From Rhizosphaericola sp047606825 (GTDB taxonomy: Bacteria > Bacteroidota > Bacteroidia > Chitinophagales > Chitinophagaceae), in assembly GCA_047606825.1 (NCBI GenBank), contig JASGDY010000074.1:1-46583 (forward strand): DNA of 46,583 bases. The letters are read 5' to 3'. This document shows, in pieces, positions 15,107-24,201 of this stretch (position 1 is its first letter; every line of letters begins with the position of its first letter). Position numbers and translations under genes: made by a program. The notes beneath the pieces are model-generated. The model was not told the origin of the DNA and did not search any database. It saw only the letters and a list, made by a program, of their open reading frames with translations.

Positions 15107-16741
15107 CTAATATCCCATGCCACCCATACCTTCCGGCATTGCAGGAGCTGCGGCAGCCTTAGGTTCTGGTTTGTCGGCGATGACAGCTTCCGTTGTCAAC
15201 AACATTCCGGCGATGGACGCTGCGTTTTCCAGAGCGGTACGCGTCACCTTGGTCGGGTCGATGACGCCGGCTTCCAAGAGGTTTTCAAACACTTCCTTGC
15301 GGGCGTTGAAACCGAAGTCTTTTTTGCCGTCCTTGATTTTCTGTACAACGATGGAGCCTTCGATACCACTGTTGACGACAATCTGGCGGATAGGTGCTTC
15401 GACTGCTTTCTTGACAATGGCGATACCAGTCGTTTCGTCAACGTTGTCGCTTGTTAATTTATCCAAAACTGCGGCAGCGCGGATGTAGGCAACACCACCA
15501 CCCGGCACGATACCTTCTTCAACAGCGGCGCGGGTAGCGTGCAGTGCGTCGTCCACACGGTCTTTCTTTTCTTTCATTTCTACTTCCGTAGTTGCACCGA
15601 CGTACAATACAGCAACGCCACCGGCCAGTTTAGCCAGACGTTCTTGCAGTTTTTCCTTGTCGTATTCGGAAGTGGTGATTTCCAATTGGGATTTGATTTG
15701 GGCAACACGCGCTTTGATTGCGTCTTTTTTGCCTTTACCGTTGACGATCGTGGTGTTGTCTTTGTTGATGTTGACGGAAGCAGCACGGCCACAAGTTTCG
15801 AGGGAAGCGTTTTCCAGCTTGAAACCTTGTTCTTCGCTGATAACCTGGCCTCCGGTCAATACAGCGATATCCTGCAACATTTCCTTACGACGGTCGCCGA
15901 AACCTGGTGCTTTGACGGCTGCGATGCGCAACTGTCCACGCAGTTTGTTGACGACCAGGGTGGCCAGTGCTTCGCCTTCCAGATCTTCGGCGATAATCAA
16001 CAGAGAAGCACTGCTCTGAACGATTTTTTCCAACAGAGGAAGGATGTCTTTCAGGTTGGAAATCTTCTTGTCGAAAACCAAAATATAGGGATTGTCCAGT
16101 TCAACGGTCATCTTTTCGCTGTTGGTAACGAAGTATGGGGAGATGTAACCACGGTCAAATTGCATACCTTCCACAACATCAACAGTTGTTTCGGTGCCTT
16201 TTGCTTCTTCCACGGTGATGACACCTTCTTTGCCGACTTTGGCGAAAGCTTCGGCAATCAATGCGCCGATGGCTTCGTCGTTGTTGGCAGAGATGGACGC
16301 GACTTGCTTTATTTTTTCGGAAGAAGTATCGACTTTCTGTGCTTGTTTTTGGAGGTTTTCAACGATAGCGGCAGTCGCCTTGTCGATACCACGTTTGATG
16401 TCCATCGGATTGGCGCCTGCGGCGACGTTCTTGATACCTTCGCTGATGATTGCCTGTGCCAATACGGTTGCGGTAGTCGTACCGTCACCAGCGATGTCGT
16501 TGGTTTTGGAAGCGACTTCCTTCACCATCTGGGCACCCATGTTTTCGATGGGGTCTTCCAGGTCGATTTCTTTCGCAACGGTAACACCGTCTTTCGTTAC
16601 CTGTGGAGCTCCGAATTTCTTTTCGATAACCACGTTACGACCTTTGGGTCCCAACGTTACTTTAACGGCGTTGGCCAAAGTGTCGACGCCTTTTTTCATT
16701 TTATTTCTCGCTTCGATGTCGAAGAAGATCTGTTTTGCCAT
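15107..16741 (-). CDS. groEL: Chaperonin GroEL (Hsp60)
   Basis: ATP-driven folding chamber subunit; 544 residues, the usual length. The N-terminal block VTLGPKGRNVVIEKKFGAP, the ATPase motif GDGTTTATVLAQA near 86-98, and the C-terminal Gly-Met tail MPEGMGGMGY are all present. It follows groES on the minus strand with a gap of 109 bp, so groES-groEL form one operon. The gap holds a short T/A-rich repeat (minus-strand A-rich run, about 16811-16848) and a TTTGAAAATTTG repeat next to the groEL start. Any heat-shock control would act upstream of groES. Confidence 0.98.
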   Translation of the reverse strand: MAKQIFFDIEARNKMKKGVDTLANAVKVTLGPKGRNVVIEKKFGAPQVTKDGVTVAKEIDLEDPIENMGAQMVKEVASKTNDIAGDGTTTATVLAQAIISEGIKNVAAGANPMDIKRGIDKATAAIVENLQKQAQKVDTSSEKIKQVASISANNDEAIGALIAEAFAKVGKEGVITVEEAKGTETTVDVVEGMQFDRGYISPYFVTNSEKMTVELDNPYILVFDKKISNLKDILPLLEKIVQSSASLLIIAEDLEGEALATLVVNKLRGQLRIAAVKAPGFGDRRKEMLQDIAVLTGGQVISEEQGFKLENASLETCGRAASVNINKDNTTIVNGKGKKDAIKARVAQIKSQLEITTSEYDKEKLQERLAKLAGGVAVLYVGATTEVEMKEKKDRVDDALHATRAAVEEGIVPGGGVAYIRAAAVLDKLTSDNVDETTGIAIVKKAVEAPIRQIVVNSGIEGSIVVQKIKDGKKDFGFNARKEVFENLLEAGVIDPTKVTRTALENAASIAGMLLTTEAVIADKPEPKAAAAPAMPEGMGGMGY

Positions 16742-16850
16742 AATATTTTAATTTGAAAATTTGATGATTTGATAATTATTGTAAAAAGACGCTTTTAGAC
16801 TGCGTGTTGAGCATTAAGCTTTTTTACTTTTGCCTTTTTACTTACCACTA

Positions 16851-17138
16851 CTATTTACCCAAAATAGCAACAATGTCACTTTCACGCATGATGAGGTAAT
16901 CCACACCTTCGACGGGCAGTTCCGTTCCGGCATATTTACCATACAGCACGATGTCACCGACTTTGACGGTCAACGGTTCGTCTTTTTTGCCAGTGCCTAC
17001 GGCGACAACTTCGCCTCTAAGCGGTTTTTCTTTGGCAGTGTCCGGGATGATGATACCGCCGGCAGTCTTTTCTTCCGCAGCGGCAGGCTTGATGATTACC
17101 CTGTCATGCAAAGGGGTAACGTTCAACTTTTTGGCCAT
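16851..17138 (-). CDS. groES: Co-chaperonin GroES (Hsp10)
   Basis: Lid of the GroEL chamber. The 95-residue protein has the family's blocks: LHDRVIIKPAAAEEKTAGGI (mobile loop region), GEVVAVG and GDIVLYGKYAGTELPVEG. It is first in the groES-groEL operon. Upstream lies an 8+2+8 bp perfect palindrome at 17199-17216, about 60 bp before the start; no CIRCE element (TTAGCACTC-N9-GAGTGCTAA) is seen, so this palindrome is the best visible candidate for a regulatory site. Confidence 0.97.
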   Translation of the reverse strand: MAKKLNVTPLHDRVIIKPAAAEEKTAGGIIIPDTAKEKPLRGEVVAVGTGKKDEPLTVKVGDIVLYGKYAGTELPVEGVDYLIMRESDIVAILGK

Positions 17139-17198
17139 GATCGTATTGATTTTTATTAATTTAATAATTTAAAATGATGGTTAAGCCATGAACAATTA

Positions 17199-17216
17199 GT
17201 TTGCCAACTGGCAAAC
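17199..17216. promoter_or_regulatory. Perfect palindrome upstream of groES, possible operator
   Basis: GTTTGCCAACTGGCAAAC, two 8-base arms around AC, 61 bp before the groES start. Position and symmetry suggest a dimeric regulator site; the regulator is unknown. Confidence 0.45.
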
Positions 17217-17384
17217 AACCGACATTTTTTCCTTTTTCTTAATAAAAGAGTTTCGTCATGGCAGTGAGACATACGAACGGATGCTGACAAATTGACAACA
17301 AAGGCATGAAGCTGGAGGCATGGGGTATGGGTTTTAAGGCTTCCCATCCTTTCCCGTTTTCAAATTATCGGATTGCCAAACCAA

Positions 17385-18305
17385 TCAATTGTGCTTGGCA
17401 ATCTGGATGGGTTTCTGGAAATACCTGAACAGGGAATCCTTGGCTTTAGTGGTGTCGGCAGTTTTGGATATGGGCGCATACAGCCTAAAATACAGACCTT
17501 CGGTCGTGTTGACGCTGTCGTATGCCACCTTGTCTCCATAAGCTTTCAGCTTGGCTATACGCAAATGGGCCCTTTCGGCATCCTTTGTGATTTCAAAAAC
17601 AAATTTGTAAAAATCCTGATCGCCAGCAACGTTCCGATTGCTTTTGTCAGGCACCGTCTCGGCGGTAGTCGGCTTGTCTACAATTGCGTTGCCCGTGTCG
17701 GCGGTATTGGCCAATGTCTGCTCTTCTGGCTTGATAGAGGTCTGGTTGAGGAAATAATAAATACCAAACCCTATCCCGCCCAATACCAGCAGTATAATGA
17801 CAAAACCCAACACATTGGCCTGCATGGATTTGCTGGAAGTCTTTTTGTAATTGATGGGCGGACGCTGATCCGTACCCGCGTCCAGGGTACGGTCATATAT
17901 ATCGTCAGTAAGCACTTTTTTCCGGATTTCACCATCCCTGAAACCGGTAGTCGGCTGTTGGGAAAAACCATACCCGCCAGTCTGGAGCGAATGCAGATAA
18001 CCAAGGCCGGGAATCGAGAGTACACTCGTGCCGATATTCATCAACTGGCGGTTCTCTTCCAGGAAATAGTCCACGTCGGATTGGACGATAACCCTGCTCT
18101 TATGCTCCCTCTCCGCCAAAAAATCAATAAACCCTGGCGACGTCACCGCCGTCTTGCCATATACGAATTCCACTTCGGGAAACGTCTGGCCGTCCTCGGT
18201 CGTGACCGTGGACGGCTTCAAATGCAGATGCCCTATCTTTTCGAGGGATATTTCTTTGTTTTCGAGAAGAAAGTCATGTAGGAGTATAGATATATTGTTT
18301 GTCAA
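17385..18305 (-). CDS. HU-CCDC81-like domain membrane protein with C-terminal SPOR-like region
   Basis: The 306-residue protein has three parts. Residues 1-80 resemble the bacterial HU-CCDC81 domain found in Bacteroidota (ISILLHDFLLENKEISLEKIG). A linker is followed by one membrane helix (about 166-188, VLGFVIILLVLGGIGFGIYY). After a Thr/Asp-rich linker, the C-terminal 75 residues (YKFVFEITKDAERAHLRIAK) look like a divergent SPOR or SPOR-like fold. Homologues in Bacteroidota are annotated as SPOR-domain proteins, and SPOR domains bind denuded peptidoglycan at the septum. The N-terminal half is then cytosolic and the C-terminal half periplasmic. Domain calls are from memory of the families; function is inferred. 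Confidence 0.65.
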   Translation of the reverse strand: MTNNISILLHDFLLENKEISLEKIGHLHLKPSTVTTEDGQTFPEVEFVYGKTAVTSPGFIDFLAEREHKSRVIVQSDVDYFLEENRQLMNIGTSVLSIPGLGYLHSLQTGGYGFSQQPTTGFRDGEIRKKVLTDDIYDRTLDAGTDQRPPINYKKTSSKSMQANVLGFVIILLVLGGIGFGIYYFLNQTSIKPEEQTLANTADTGNAIVDKPTTAETVPDKSNRNVAGDQDFYKFVFEITKDAERAHLRIAKLKAYGDKVAYDSVNTTEGLYFRLYAPISKTADTTKAKDSLFRYFQKPIQIAKHN

Positions 18306-18449
18306 GGGTACCCAATTTTAATTGGAAAAACAAGCCATTCTCAACCACAAGATTACATTATTTTGTAGTGAAAAACAAAGGTTTTTGAGAAGAGGGGGCA
18401 CTGAACCGTCAACACCGCCAAGGACACGCACGGATATACCTCTTTTTTA

Positions 18450-18457
18450 TACCTTTG
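18450..18457 (+). promoter_or_regulatory. Promoter -7 box, TACCTTTG, four bases before a start codon
   Basis: Exact TAnnTTTG match; only CCCC separates it from the ATG at 18462. This predicts a leaderless message for the small membrane protein. Confidence 0.55.
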
Positions 18458-18461
18458 CCCC

Positions 18462-18788
18462 ATGTTGAGTGAAGACCAGAAAAGGTTCATCGAATACTGG
18501 GCCAGCAACCGCGAACGGGAGCGTAGGACACTCCGCCAGTTCGCCACGGGACTGCCAATCGGCTGCGCACTTGCGGTCGCCATACTGGTGTCCATATTTT
18601 CGGGTTGGGACAAGCGTGTGGACGCGAGCATCAACAGCACACTCAACCCGTCGGTATTGACCGTCGCACTGGCCATCATCGTTGTGTTTGTCGCCATCTT
18701 CTACAAAAAACGCCAGTGGGACCAGAACGAAGAACAATACCAGACACTGCTGAAGAAAAAAGAACGGGAGGAAAAGGCGGAAAGTTGA
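18462..18788 (+). CDS. Small two-helix membrane protein of unknown function
   Basis: The 108-residue protein starts with a basic, Arg/Glu-rich cytosolic stretch (ENRERERRTL-like), then two membrane segments (about 29-48 and 65-82) joined by a polar loop. It ends in a highly charged coiled-coil-like tail rich in Lys and Glu (residues 83-108). I recognise no domain. Its coding status is supported by the promoter box at 18450-18457 immediately upstream and by clear hydrophobic/charged organisation. It is divergent from the HU-CCDC81-like gene. Confidence 0.68.
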   Translation: MLSEDQKRFIEYWASNRERERRTLRQFATGLPIGCALAVAILVSIFSGWDKRVDASINSTLNPSVLTVALAIIVVFVAIFYKKRQWDQNEEQYQTLLKKKEREEKAES

Positions 18789-18958
18789 GAAAGCAACAAA
18801 CATGCTGCCGATAAATCCGTGTTGGTTTCAGTAAACTTTGCCATACTGTTGGAATATAGGCAATTTTTATATTTCCTCCCTATCCCCAACACTATCCTTT
18901 TCTCTTGCGTATAAGACATTAACAAATCCATTATTATCTACTTTAAAACTTTTCGACT

Positions 18959-19513
18959 ATGCTTTTCAAGAAATTATTCTCGGCGGCTGCCATCTCTTCA
19001 TGTGTACTTGCCGCATCCTGCCTCAAGAACGACGACAGCACCACCACTACATCAAGCTACCAAGACCCTACCTTGGAAATGAGCGCGATTGACAACTTTG
19101 CAGATTCGGCAGGCTTTGACATGATATACGCGTCAAATCTTACAGGATTCAAGTATGAAGTAGTGGAAGTCGGGGACACAACTGGAAAAATAACAACAGC
19201 AACCCCAATAGGCGTATTTAAGTATAAAGTAACATTGTTGAGTGGCACTGGGCTAGACAGCAGTTACAAACAAACGGACAGTCTGCTTAGTGTCGACTTT
19301 ACAAGCAGTAGCTACTCCGTTCTATTTCAAACATACGCATTCCAGTATGTGTTCATCAACCCCTACATACCTCAAAAAGTTGGGACCGGGGGACACATAC
19401 GCTTTATAACGCCATCGGCATACGCTTTTCAGACGGCAGGATATGGTTCAGTCATCCCATCCAACGCTCCGTTGTACTATGACGTTTATTTCGACAGTGT
19501 TAAGTCATATTAG
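18959..19513 (+). CDS. FKBP-like lipoprotein
   Basis: The 184-residue protein has a lipoprotein signal (hydrophobic stretch, then LAASC with Cys near residue 21) followed by a Ser/Thr-rich tether. The C-terminal part (GHIRFITPSAYAFQTAGYGS, then VIPSNAPLYYDVYFDSV) aligns by eye with the end of FKBP domains (RLIIPPELAYG...VIPPNATLVFDVEL). Several active-site aromatics of true FKBPs are not obvious, so isomerase activity is uncertain. It is probably anchored in the outer or inner membrane. It lies 128 bp from secDF with a terminator between, so linkage to secretion is positional only. Confidence 0.68.
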   Translation: MLFKKLFSAAAISSCVLAASCLKNDDSTTTTSSYQDPTLEMSAIDNFADSAGFDMIYASNLTGFKYEVVEVGDTTGKITTATPIGVFKYKVTLLSGTGLDSSYKQTDSLLSVDFTSSSYSVLFQTYAFQYVFINPYIPQKVGTGGHIRFITPSAYAFQTAGYGSVIPSNAPLYYDVYFDSVKSY

Positions 19514-19541
19514 ATGAAATTTATCCCTTATTTTGCACCAC

Positions 19542-19570
19542 ATAGCCGGAAAAATCCGGCTATTTTTTTT
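19542..19570 (+). terminator. Rho-independent terminator
   Basis: 9-bp stem ATAGCCGGA / TCCGGCTAT with an AAAA loop and a run of eight T. It ends the FKBP-like lipoprotein transcript. Confidence 0.9.
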
Positions 19571-19595
19571 ATATAGCGTTTTCAATCCCAAATAT

Positions 19596-19603
19596 TATCT
19601 TTG
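19596..19603 (+). promoter_or_regulatory. Promoter -7 box, TATCTTTG, for secDF
   Basis: Exact TAnnTTTG match 38 bp before the secDF ATG and just after the terminator of the previous gene. Confidence 0.62.
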
Positions 19604-19641
19604 CGCCCTTACAAAATATATATTATTTAACAATACTAATT

Positions 19642-22600
19642 ATGCAGTTAAAGGGATTAGTACGTTTTTTCACGGTAGCGCTGATTTTGATCTGCGTGTA
19701 CCAGCTTTCTTTTACGTGGATGGTGCACAGCCATGAAAACAGTATGCAGGACAAGGCTGCTGCCTGGCTCAAGAATACCTATCCGACCCCAGAACAGAAA
19801 TATAGTGCCAACGGAGAACTGGCGGCAGCTTATGGCGACTCTTTGAAGGAATTGCAGAAGGCACACTACAACCACCTGCTCGACAGCACGCGGGATAGCA
19901 AAATCGGACCTTTCGGACTTACAACCTACCAAAAAGCGAAAGACAACGAACTCCAGTTGGGTCTTGACCTGCAAGGTGGCATGAGCGTGACGATGGAAGT
20001 CGGCATGGACGGCCTTGTCCGTACTTTGTCCGGCAACAATAACGACGTTGCCATCACACAGGCCATCGACGCTGCCACGGCTAGGAGAGCCAATGGCAAT
20101 GCGGACTATGTCACGCTTTTCGGGGAAGAATTTGCAAAAAAAGCCAACGGTAAAAAACTTGCTCCCTACTTCATCACCAAGAGTGGCGGCAAAGTCAAAT
20201 ACAACAGCACGGACGACCAGGTGCTAGCTTACCTGCGTTCACAGGCTGATGCGGCGTTTCAAAGTACGTACCGCATCCTAAGGACGCGTATCGACCGTTT
20301 CGGTGTCGCTTCCCCGACCATCAACCCCGATCCCAAAAGAGGCACTATCACCATCGAACTGGCAGGTGCCAACGACCCGGAAAGGGTACGTCGTTACTTG
20401 CAGTCCACTGCCAACTTACAGTTCTTTGAAGTGTACAATGTCTCCGAAATCGGCGAAGCTTTGGTCAATGCCGACAAGACTCTGAGTGCTTATCTTAAAG
20501 GCAACAAAGATGTCAGCGATTCCCTGAAAGCCGCTACGACACAGGTAGACACGGCCAAAAAAGAAACAGCGCAAGCGGACAATAAAGCGGATTCCGGCAA
20601 GGTGGCAACGCTTTCCGACATCAAGACAGCACCGACCGCAACTGCTGCCAAAACAGGGGTTGACAGTATCGCGCTGATGAAGGAACAGAATCCCATCCTG
20701 AGCATATTGGCTCCTTCGCAGGGACAACGTGCCGACAACGGACAGGTACAGTTCCCGTCCAACATCGGTATGATCCGCAAAGAGGACACGGCTGCGCTCA
20801 ACCAATACCTGGCGATGGACGTTGTGAAAAAACAATTTCCAACCAACCTGGTATTCATGTACGGAAAACCAGAAACCGATCCCAATACACCTGCCCAAGC
20901 CAAAAACATATTGCAGATATACGCCATCAAAACCTTGGCGGACGGCAGCGCACCGCTCGAAGGTGAACACGTCAGCGATGCCAAACAGGATTACGACGAA
21001 AGAGGCCGTGTCGCCATCAAGATGAACATGGATGCCGTCGGTACGCATACCTGGGCGCAGATGACCGAAAAAAATATCGGCCGTCCCATCGCCATCGTAC
21101 TGGACAACATGGTGTACAGTGCACCTTTTGTCAACGGTGTGATTCCCAACGGTTCTTCCGAAATCTCTGGCAGCTACTCCGTTACGGAGGCACAGGACCT
21201 GTCCGACATCCTACAGTCCGGCAAGCTCCCCGCTCCTGCCAAAATCGTACAGGAACAGATTGTCGGCCCGACATTGGGCGGCGAAGCGATTTCCGGCGGT
21301 ATGATGGCATTTGGTATTTCCTTCCTAGTGATTTTTGCGTTGATGGTCGTGTACTACAACACCGCAGGGTGGATTGCCAATATCGCATTGGTACTGAACC
21401 TGTTGTTCACCATTGGCGTATTGAGTTCGATGGGATTCACGTTGACCGCGCCGGGTATCGCAGGTCTGGTATTGACGATCGGTATGGCAGTAGATGCCAA
21501 CGTCATCATATTTGAACGCATCAAGGAAGAGCTGACCAAAGGCGAAACTTACCTCGAAGCAGTGAGCAACGGTTACAAGCGTTCCTACGCACCGATTCTG
21601 GACGGCCACGTCACCTCTTTGTTGACGGCGATTATATTGGCGTACTTTGGGCTGGGACCTGTATTGGGCTTTGCCACGACACAGATTATCGGCTTGTTGC
21701 TTTCCTTGTTTACGGGTATCATGGTCACTAGGATGATTTCCGACATCTACACGACCAAAGGCCGCCACTTTGAGTATTTTACCAATATTTCCCGTAAGGT
21801 ATTCACCCACAAACAGTTCGATTTCGTTGGCAAACGAAAGATTGCCTATGTCATTTCGGTGATTGTGTTGTTATTAGGCGTTGGCTCTTTGTTCTATGGT
21901 TTTGACAAAGGCGTTGAGTTTGCGGGTGGACGCAGTTATACGATCCGTTTTGACAAAGCACCCAAAATCGAGGAAGTACGCAACGACTTAAAAAATGTCT
22001 TTGGCGAATATCCCATCATCAAGACGGTCAACACGCCCACACAGTTGAACATCACGACTTCCTATCTCATCAACGCAACCGACCAGGCGACGGACAACAA
22101 GGTGGAAGAAACGCTGTTCAAAGGTTTGGAAAAACACCTGCCCACAGGTACAAGCTACCAGACTTTTGACACAAAATACAAACAGAGTAGCCAGACCGTG
22201 TTGCCGACGATTTCCAAGGAACTGGAACAGGGTGCAACCAAGGCAACCATCGTCGCCATCATCATCATCTGTCTGTACATCTTCATCCGATTCCGCGACT
22301 GGCGTTATTCCGTTGGTACCATTATCGCACTGTTGCACGACGTGTTGGTGACACTGATTGTGTTCAGCTTTTTTAGGAAAATCGTACCATTTGCACTGGA
22401 AATCGACCAGCACTTCATCGCTGCGGTCCTGACCGTGATTGGTTTCTCGATGAACGATACCGTCATCGTGTACGACCGTATACGCGAAGATTCCAAAATC
22501 ATGCTGGCATCCGACAAACCATCCATCATCAACCGCGCCATCAACCAGACGCTGAGCCGCACGGTGATGACGTCCCTGACGGTGTTCCTCACGATTTTGA

Positions 22601-22761
22601 TATTGTTCATCTTCGGCGGGGAAGTAACCAGAGGATTTGCGTTTGCGATGCTGATAGGTGTGATTACGGGTACGTACTCCTCCATCTTCGTGGCAGCACC
22701 CGTGCTGATGGACATCGCAGCCAAAAAAACGCTGCACCACAAACACGAAGTGAAAGCGTAA
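19642..22761 (+). CDS. secDF: Protein translocase subunit SecDF (fusion)
   Basis: Uses the proton gradient to pull proteins through SecYEG. At 1039 residues SecD and SecF are joined in one chain, as in most Bacteroidota. The N-terminal membrane helix is at about 7-27; the SecD motif LGLDLQGGMSVTMEV follows at about 107-121. The first six-helix bundle carries GIAGLVLTIGMAVDANVIIFERIKEEL. The SecF half starts near residue 730 with RKIAYVISVIVLLLGVGSLF and contains FAGGRSYTIRF and TVIGFSMNDTVIVYDRIRE. A Lys/Ala/Thr-rich insert at about 290-345 in the SecD periplasmic domain looks like a flexible linker. A terminator follows. Confidence 0.97.
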   Translation: MQLKGLVRFFTVALILICVYQLSFTWMVHSHENSMQDKAAAWLKNTYPTPEQKYSANGELAAAYGDSLKELQKAHYNHLLDSTRDSKIGPFGLTTYQKAKDNELQLGLDLQGGMSVTMEVGMDGLVRTLSGNNNDVAITQAIDAATARRANGNADYVTLFGEEFAKKANGKKLAPYFITKSGGKVKYNSTDDQVLAYLRSQADAAFQSTYRILRTRIDRFGVASPTINPDPKRGTITIELAGANDPERVRRYLQSTANLQFFEVYNVSEIGEALVNADKTLSAYLKGNKDVSDSLKAATTQVDTAKKETAQADNKADSGKVATLSDIKTAPTATAAKTGVDSIALMKEQNPILSILAPSQGQRADNGQVQFPSNIGMIRKEDTAALNQYLAMDVVKKQFPTNLVFMYGKPETDPNTPAQAKNILQIYAIKTLADGSAPLEGEHVSDAKQDYDERGRVAIKMNMDAVGTHTWAQMTEKNIGRPIAIVLDNMVYSAPFVNGVIPNGSSEISGSYSVTEAQDLSDILQSGKLPAPAKIVQEQIVGPTLGGEAISGGMMAFGISFLVIFALMVVYYNTAGWIANIALVLNLLFTIGVLSSMGFTLTAPGIAGLVLTIGMAVDANVIIFERIKEELTKGETYLEAVSNGYKRSYAPILDGHVTSLLTAIILAYFGLGPVLGFATTQIIGLLLSLFTGIMVTRMISDIYTTKGRHFEYFTNISRKVFTHKQFDFVGKRKIAYVISVIVLLLGVGSLFYGFDKGVEFAGGRSYTIRFDKAPKIEEVRNDLKNVFGEYPIIKTVNTPTQLNITTSYLINATDQATDNKVEETLFKGLEKHLPTGTSYQTFDTKYKQSSQTVLPTISKELEQGATKATIVAIIIICLYIFIRFRDWRYSVGTIIALLHDVLVTLIVFSFFRKIVPFALEIDQHFIAAVLTVIGFSMNDTVIVYDRIREDSKIMLASDKPSIINRAINQTLSRTVMTSLTVFLTILILFIFGGEVTRGFAFAMLIGVITGTYSSIFVAAPVLMDIAAKKTLHHKHEVKA

Positions 22762-22781
22762 GGAAAATAAAGTTCCCATAT

Positions 22782-22824
22782 AAACAAGGTCGCCCAACTC
22801 TTCGGGCGACCTTGTTTGTTTTTT
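22782..22824 (+). terminator. Rho-independent terminator after secDF
   Basis: Perfect 14-bp stem (22782-22795 with 22804-22817) carrying GGTCGCCC / GGGCGACC and a T-rich tail. Confidence 0.9.
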
Positions 22825-23031
22825 AAATATAGGAAATGTGGTCACGGCAAATCGACCGAAATATACACCCATGTCAGAACCAAAACCTGCAAAACATTAA
22901 AAACCCGTTTGACGATTTGTAGTTACAAAGCCAACCATGTATGTAATATTTGTATAAGTTTGTAAAACATATAGGCAAGTTACAGGCAATGTTAGACGAC
23001 CGCACTACAGACACAAAACGACAGAACAAAA

Positions 23032-24201
23032 ATGACAATTCAAAATTTTAGGATTGAGATTTCTGACGAAGCCTCAAACGACTTGTCCACAAGGCTCAAA
23101 AATACCAAATGGACAAACGGTATAGAGAGTTCGCATTGGGAATATGGGACAAACAAAGCATACCTAAAAGACTTTGTTGCCTATTGGATAGAAGAATATG
23201 ATTGGAAAGCTGAAGAAAAATATTTGAACACCTATCCGCAGTTCAAATGCAATGTTGATGGTGTGGATATTCACTTCTTTCATATAAAAGGCAAAGGAGA
23301 AAACCCAATGCCCATTATTCTTTCTCACGGTTGGCCTGACAGTTTTATCCGCTATCAAAAAGTGATTCCTATACTCACAGACCCAGCCCGTTTTGGTAGA
23401 GATTCAAAAGATTCTTTTGATATTGTGATACCTTCGTTGCCGGGTTTCGGCTTTTCAACATTGTCCAGCACAAAAAAAGTAAACAATGCTGACGTTGCCG
23501 ACTTATGGAAACAATTAATGACCGAAAAATTGGGTTATGAAAAGTTTGGTGCGTTGGGTGGTGATATGGGTTCAGGTGTAACAAGATATTTGGCATATAA
23601 ATACCCTGAATGTCTAATTGGCATTCACCTTACAGACGTGGGAATTTTAAGAGATATTGTTTTTTCTAACAACATTGAAAGTCTTTCTGCGGAAGAAAAA
23701 CAATATAAGCAAACAGCCTTGCAGTGGATTTCACAGGAAGGAGCATATATGTCTATTCAATCTACTAAACCACTTACACTTTCATACGGATTATCTGATT
23801 CGCCTGTAGGATTGGCGGCTTGGATTCTTGAAAAATTTTATTCTTGGAGCGACTGTAACGGAAATCTTGAAAACAGATTCAGCAAAGACGAACTATTGGA
23901 CAATATTATGATTTATTGGCTGAACAACACAATCGGAACTTCAAATCATATTTATTACGAGAACACACATTCGCTTCCGAAAATTGGAAAGATTACAGTT
24001 CCGACAGGTTTGGCTCTATTTTCAAAGGACGTATTACTTCCGCCTAAAAAAAGTGTAGAAAATAATTTTAATCTTGTTCACTGCACGGATATTCCAGACG
24101 GGGGACATTTTACGGCAATGGAAGCACCCGAATTGTTTGCCGATGATGTAATGAAATTTTACCGGAATTTCAGGGCAAACATTAAATCAAACAAAGAATG
24201 A
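23032..24201 (+). CDS. Epoxide hydrolase, alpha/beta-hydrolase fold with EHN domain
   Basis: Predicted to open epoxides by way of an ester intermediate. The 389-residue protein has the EHN N-terminal domain (FRIEISDEASNDLSTRL) and an alpha/beta-hydrolase core. The oxyanion motif HGWPDS is at 99-104, the nucleophile is D178 in LGGDMGSGV, and the catalytic histidine is in DGGHFTAMEAPEL near the C-terminus. No signal peptide is seen, so the enzyme is probably cytosolic. The gene is clearly AT-richer than secDF and the antiporter on either side. Its leader and long geneless tail also differ from the local style, suggesting acquisition. The natural substrate is unknown. Confidence 0.9.
   Translation: MTIQNFRIEISDEASNDLSTRLKNTKWTNGIESSHWEYGTNKAYLKDFVAYWIEEYDWKAEEKYLNTYPQFKCNVDGVDIHFFHIKGKGENPMPIILSHGWPDSFIRYQKVIPILTDPARFGRDSKDSFDIVIPSLPGFGFSTLSSTKKVNNADVADLWKQLMTEKLGYEKFGALGGDMGSGVTRYLAYKYPECLIGIHLTDVGILRDIVFSNNIESLSAEEKQYKQTALQWISQEGAYMSIQSTKPLTLSYGLSDSPVGLAAWILEKFYSWSDCNGNLENRFSKDELLDNIMIYWLNNTIGTSNHIYYENTHSLPKIGKITVPTGLALFSKDVLLPPKKSVENNFNLVHCTDIPDGGHFTAMEAPELFADDVMKFYRNFRANIKSNKE

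Noticed and set aside
15539..16756. Long open frame (405 codons) on the plus strand opposite groEL
   Set aside because: It is the complement of a strongly coding gene; its product has no recognisable domain and is rich in Phe and Asp, as expected of an antisense shadow.
17139..17384. CIRCE element upstream of groES
   Set aside because: No TTAGCACTC or GAGTGCTAA half-site is present; only the unrelated palindrome at 17199-17216.
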